Source of the DNA: Acidobacteriota bacterium | Lineage (GTDB): Bacteria; Acidobacteriota; Vicinamibacteria; Vicinamibacterales; JAKQTR01 | Direction of reading: 5' to 3' | Length of the DNA stretch: 7,622 nucleotides | NCBI GenBank assembly: GCA_026393735.1 | Contig: JAPKZP010000235.1 | Coordinates: 1-7,622, forward strand | In this document: positions 6,654 through 7,622 of the stretch, in pieces | Layout of the letters: the number at the start of each line of letters is the position of its first letter | How positions within the stretch are numbered: position 1 is the first letter of the stretch | Program-made: the position numbers and the translations under genes | The notes under the pieces: model-generated | The model's database searches: none | What the model saw: the letters and a program-made list of their open reading frames with translations, nothing else | What the model was told of the DNA's origin: nothing

Positions 6654-7622
6654 ATGCCGAACAACCACAAACGCCAACCGCAGTCGTCACGCGCGTCCGA
6701 CGGCCAGGCCGCGCCCCCCGACGTCCCCCAGGCCGAACCGCCGACGCCCGTCGTCGGCGAGGCCGCTAAGCCGGCCGCAGCCAATGGAAGCCCGAAACGA
6801 GCGGGTGAGGGTCTCAACATCGCCGAGCTCAAGGAGATGAGCATCCAGAAGCTCACCCAGGTCGCCAAGGACCTGAATGTGGCCGGAGCCACGGGCATGC
6901 GGAAGCAGGAGCTGATCTTCCAGATCCTGAAGGCCCAGACCGAACAGAGCGGGTTCATCTTCTCCGAAGGCGTGCTCGAAGTGCTGCCCGACGGGTTCGG
7001 GTTCCTGCGCGCGCCGGACTACAACTACCTCCCGGGGCCTGACGACATCTACGTCTCCCCGTCGCAGATACGGAAGTTCGACCTGCAGACCGGCGACACC
7101 GTCTCGGGGCAGATCCGGCCGCCCAAGGAAGGGGAGCGGTATTTCGCGCTCATCAAGGTCGAAGCGGTCAACTTCGAGCCGCCCGACCAGGCGCGCGACA
7201 AGCTCTTCTTCGAGAACCTGACGCCGCTCTACCCGCAGGAGGGCTTCCACCTCGAAACGACCGCCGACAACCTGTCGGCGCGCGTGATGGACCTGATGAT
7301 CCCGATCGGCAAAGGCCAACGCGGCCTCATCGTCGCGCCGCCGCGCACGGGCAAGACGATGCTGCTGCAGAACATCGCGCAGTCGGTCGCGCAGAATCAT
7401 CCCGAGGTGTTCCTCATCGTCCTGCTGATCGACGAGCGGCCGGAGGAAGTCACCGACATGCAGCGGTCGGTCCAGGGCGAAGTCATTTCGTCGACCTTCG
7501 ACGAGCCTGCGCAGCGGCACGTGCAGGTCGCCGAAATGGTCATCGAGAAGGCGAAGCGTCTCGTCGAGCACAAGAAGGACGTGTTGATTCTGCTCGACTC
7601 GGTGACGCGGCTCGCGCGCGCC
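6654..7622 (+). CDS. rho: Transcription termination factor Rho (3' end cut by window)
   Basis: Rho is the hexameric RNA-dependent ATPase that terminates transcription on unstructured C-rich RNA. The frame is open from 6654 to the window edge, giving 323 residues; E. coli Rho has 419 in total. Residues 1-53 are a Pro/Ala-rich extension absent from E. coli Rho. The Rho N-terminal helical domain starts at LNIAELKEMS (54-63) with MRKQELIFQILK (82-93). The cold-shock-like RNA-binding domain holds DGFGFLR (113-119, the two Phe that stack on RNA), DDIYVSPSQIR (130-140) and RPPKEGERYFAL (155-166). The ATPase P-loop APPRTGKT is at 228-235, against APPKAGKT in E. coli. LLIDERPEEVT (257-267) and the Walker B region LILLDSVTRLARA (311-323) follow. 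The C-terminal secondary RNA-binding loops lie beyond the window. The start is forced: an in-frame TGA at 6642-6644 precedes it, with no other start codon between that stop and residue 54. No good Shine-Dalgarno site is visible (only GAG at 6643-6645). It has its own promoter at 6516-6545. Confidence 0.97.
   Translation, partial: MPNNHKRQPQSSRASDGQAAPPDVPQAEPPTPVVGEAAKPAAANGSPKRAGEGLNIAELKEMSIQKLTQVAKDLNVAGATGMRKQELIFQILKAQTEQSGFIFSEGVLEVLPDGFGFLRAPDYNYLPGPDDIYVSPSQIRKFDLQTGDTVSGQIRPPKEGERYFALIKVEAVNFEPPDQARDKLFFENLTPLYPQEGFHLETTADNLSARVMDLMIPIGKGQRGLIVAPPRTGKTMLLQNIAQSVAQNHPEVFLIVLLIDERPEEVTDMQRSVQGEVISSTFDEPAQRHVQVAEMVIEKAKRLVEHKKDVLILLDSVTRLARA

Noticed and set aside
6687..7571. 294-codon minus-strand open frame opposite the start of rho
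   Set aside because: The + strand frame encodes unmistakable Rho through this whole region. The antisense product has no recognisable family.
1..7622. Search for a novel defence, mobile or biosynthetic system
   Set aside because: Every gene belongs to a well-known housekeeping or widespread family, spacing is tight, and codon use looks uniform. No transposase, integrase, toxin-antitoxin pair, direct-repeat array or RNA gene was seen.

Overview
This is a GC-rich bacterial chromosomal segment made almost entirely of housekeeping genes. All six genes lie on the + strand with very short gaps. I see no mobile element, CRISPR array, tRNA or rRNA, phage gene or defence gene. The proteins resemble those of GC-rich Gram-negative phyla. 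My best guess is Acidobacteriota (Vicinamibacteria-like) or a deltaproteobacterial relative, judged from gene order, Rho sequence and codon bias; this is low confidence and needs a database search.

Layout. Positions 1-2029 hold the 3' nearly complete part of recG (branch-migration helicase), cut at the window's left edge. It is followed by rsmD (16S rRNA guanine-N2 methyltransferase, 2059-2634), which overlaps coaD (phosphopantetheine adenylyltransferase, 2631-3128) by an ATGA junction. After a 72-base gap with a small hairpin and a weak -10-like box comes a class I PLP-dependent aminotransferase of the aspartate aminotransferase type (3201-4418). It overlaps pckA (ATP-dependent PEP carboxykinase, 4415-6055) by a second ATGA junction. 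A GC hairpin, possibly a terminator, lies in the 63-base gap before a small CoA-binding Rossmann protein (6119-6490). The last gap (6491-6653) holds a convincing sigma-70-type promoter and a C-rich leader. It leads into rho (6654 to the right edge, truncated), whose encoded protein has an Ala/Pro-rich N-terminal extension.

How the genes relate. recG-rsmD-coaD is a common bacterial neighbourhood without an obvious shared pathway. The aminotransferase-pckA pair makes biochemical sense: aspartate transamination gives oxaloacetate, which PEP carboxykinase converts to PEP for gluconeogenesis. The rho leader has features that would fit autoregulation by Rho-dependent termination.

No previously undescribed system was found. 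The most interesting points are the rho leader, the coupled aminotransferase-pckA pair and the Rho N-terminal extension. No stretch longer than 300 bases lacks a gene; the longest gap is 163 bases.
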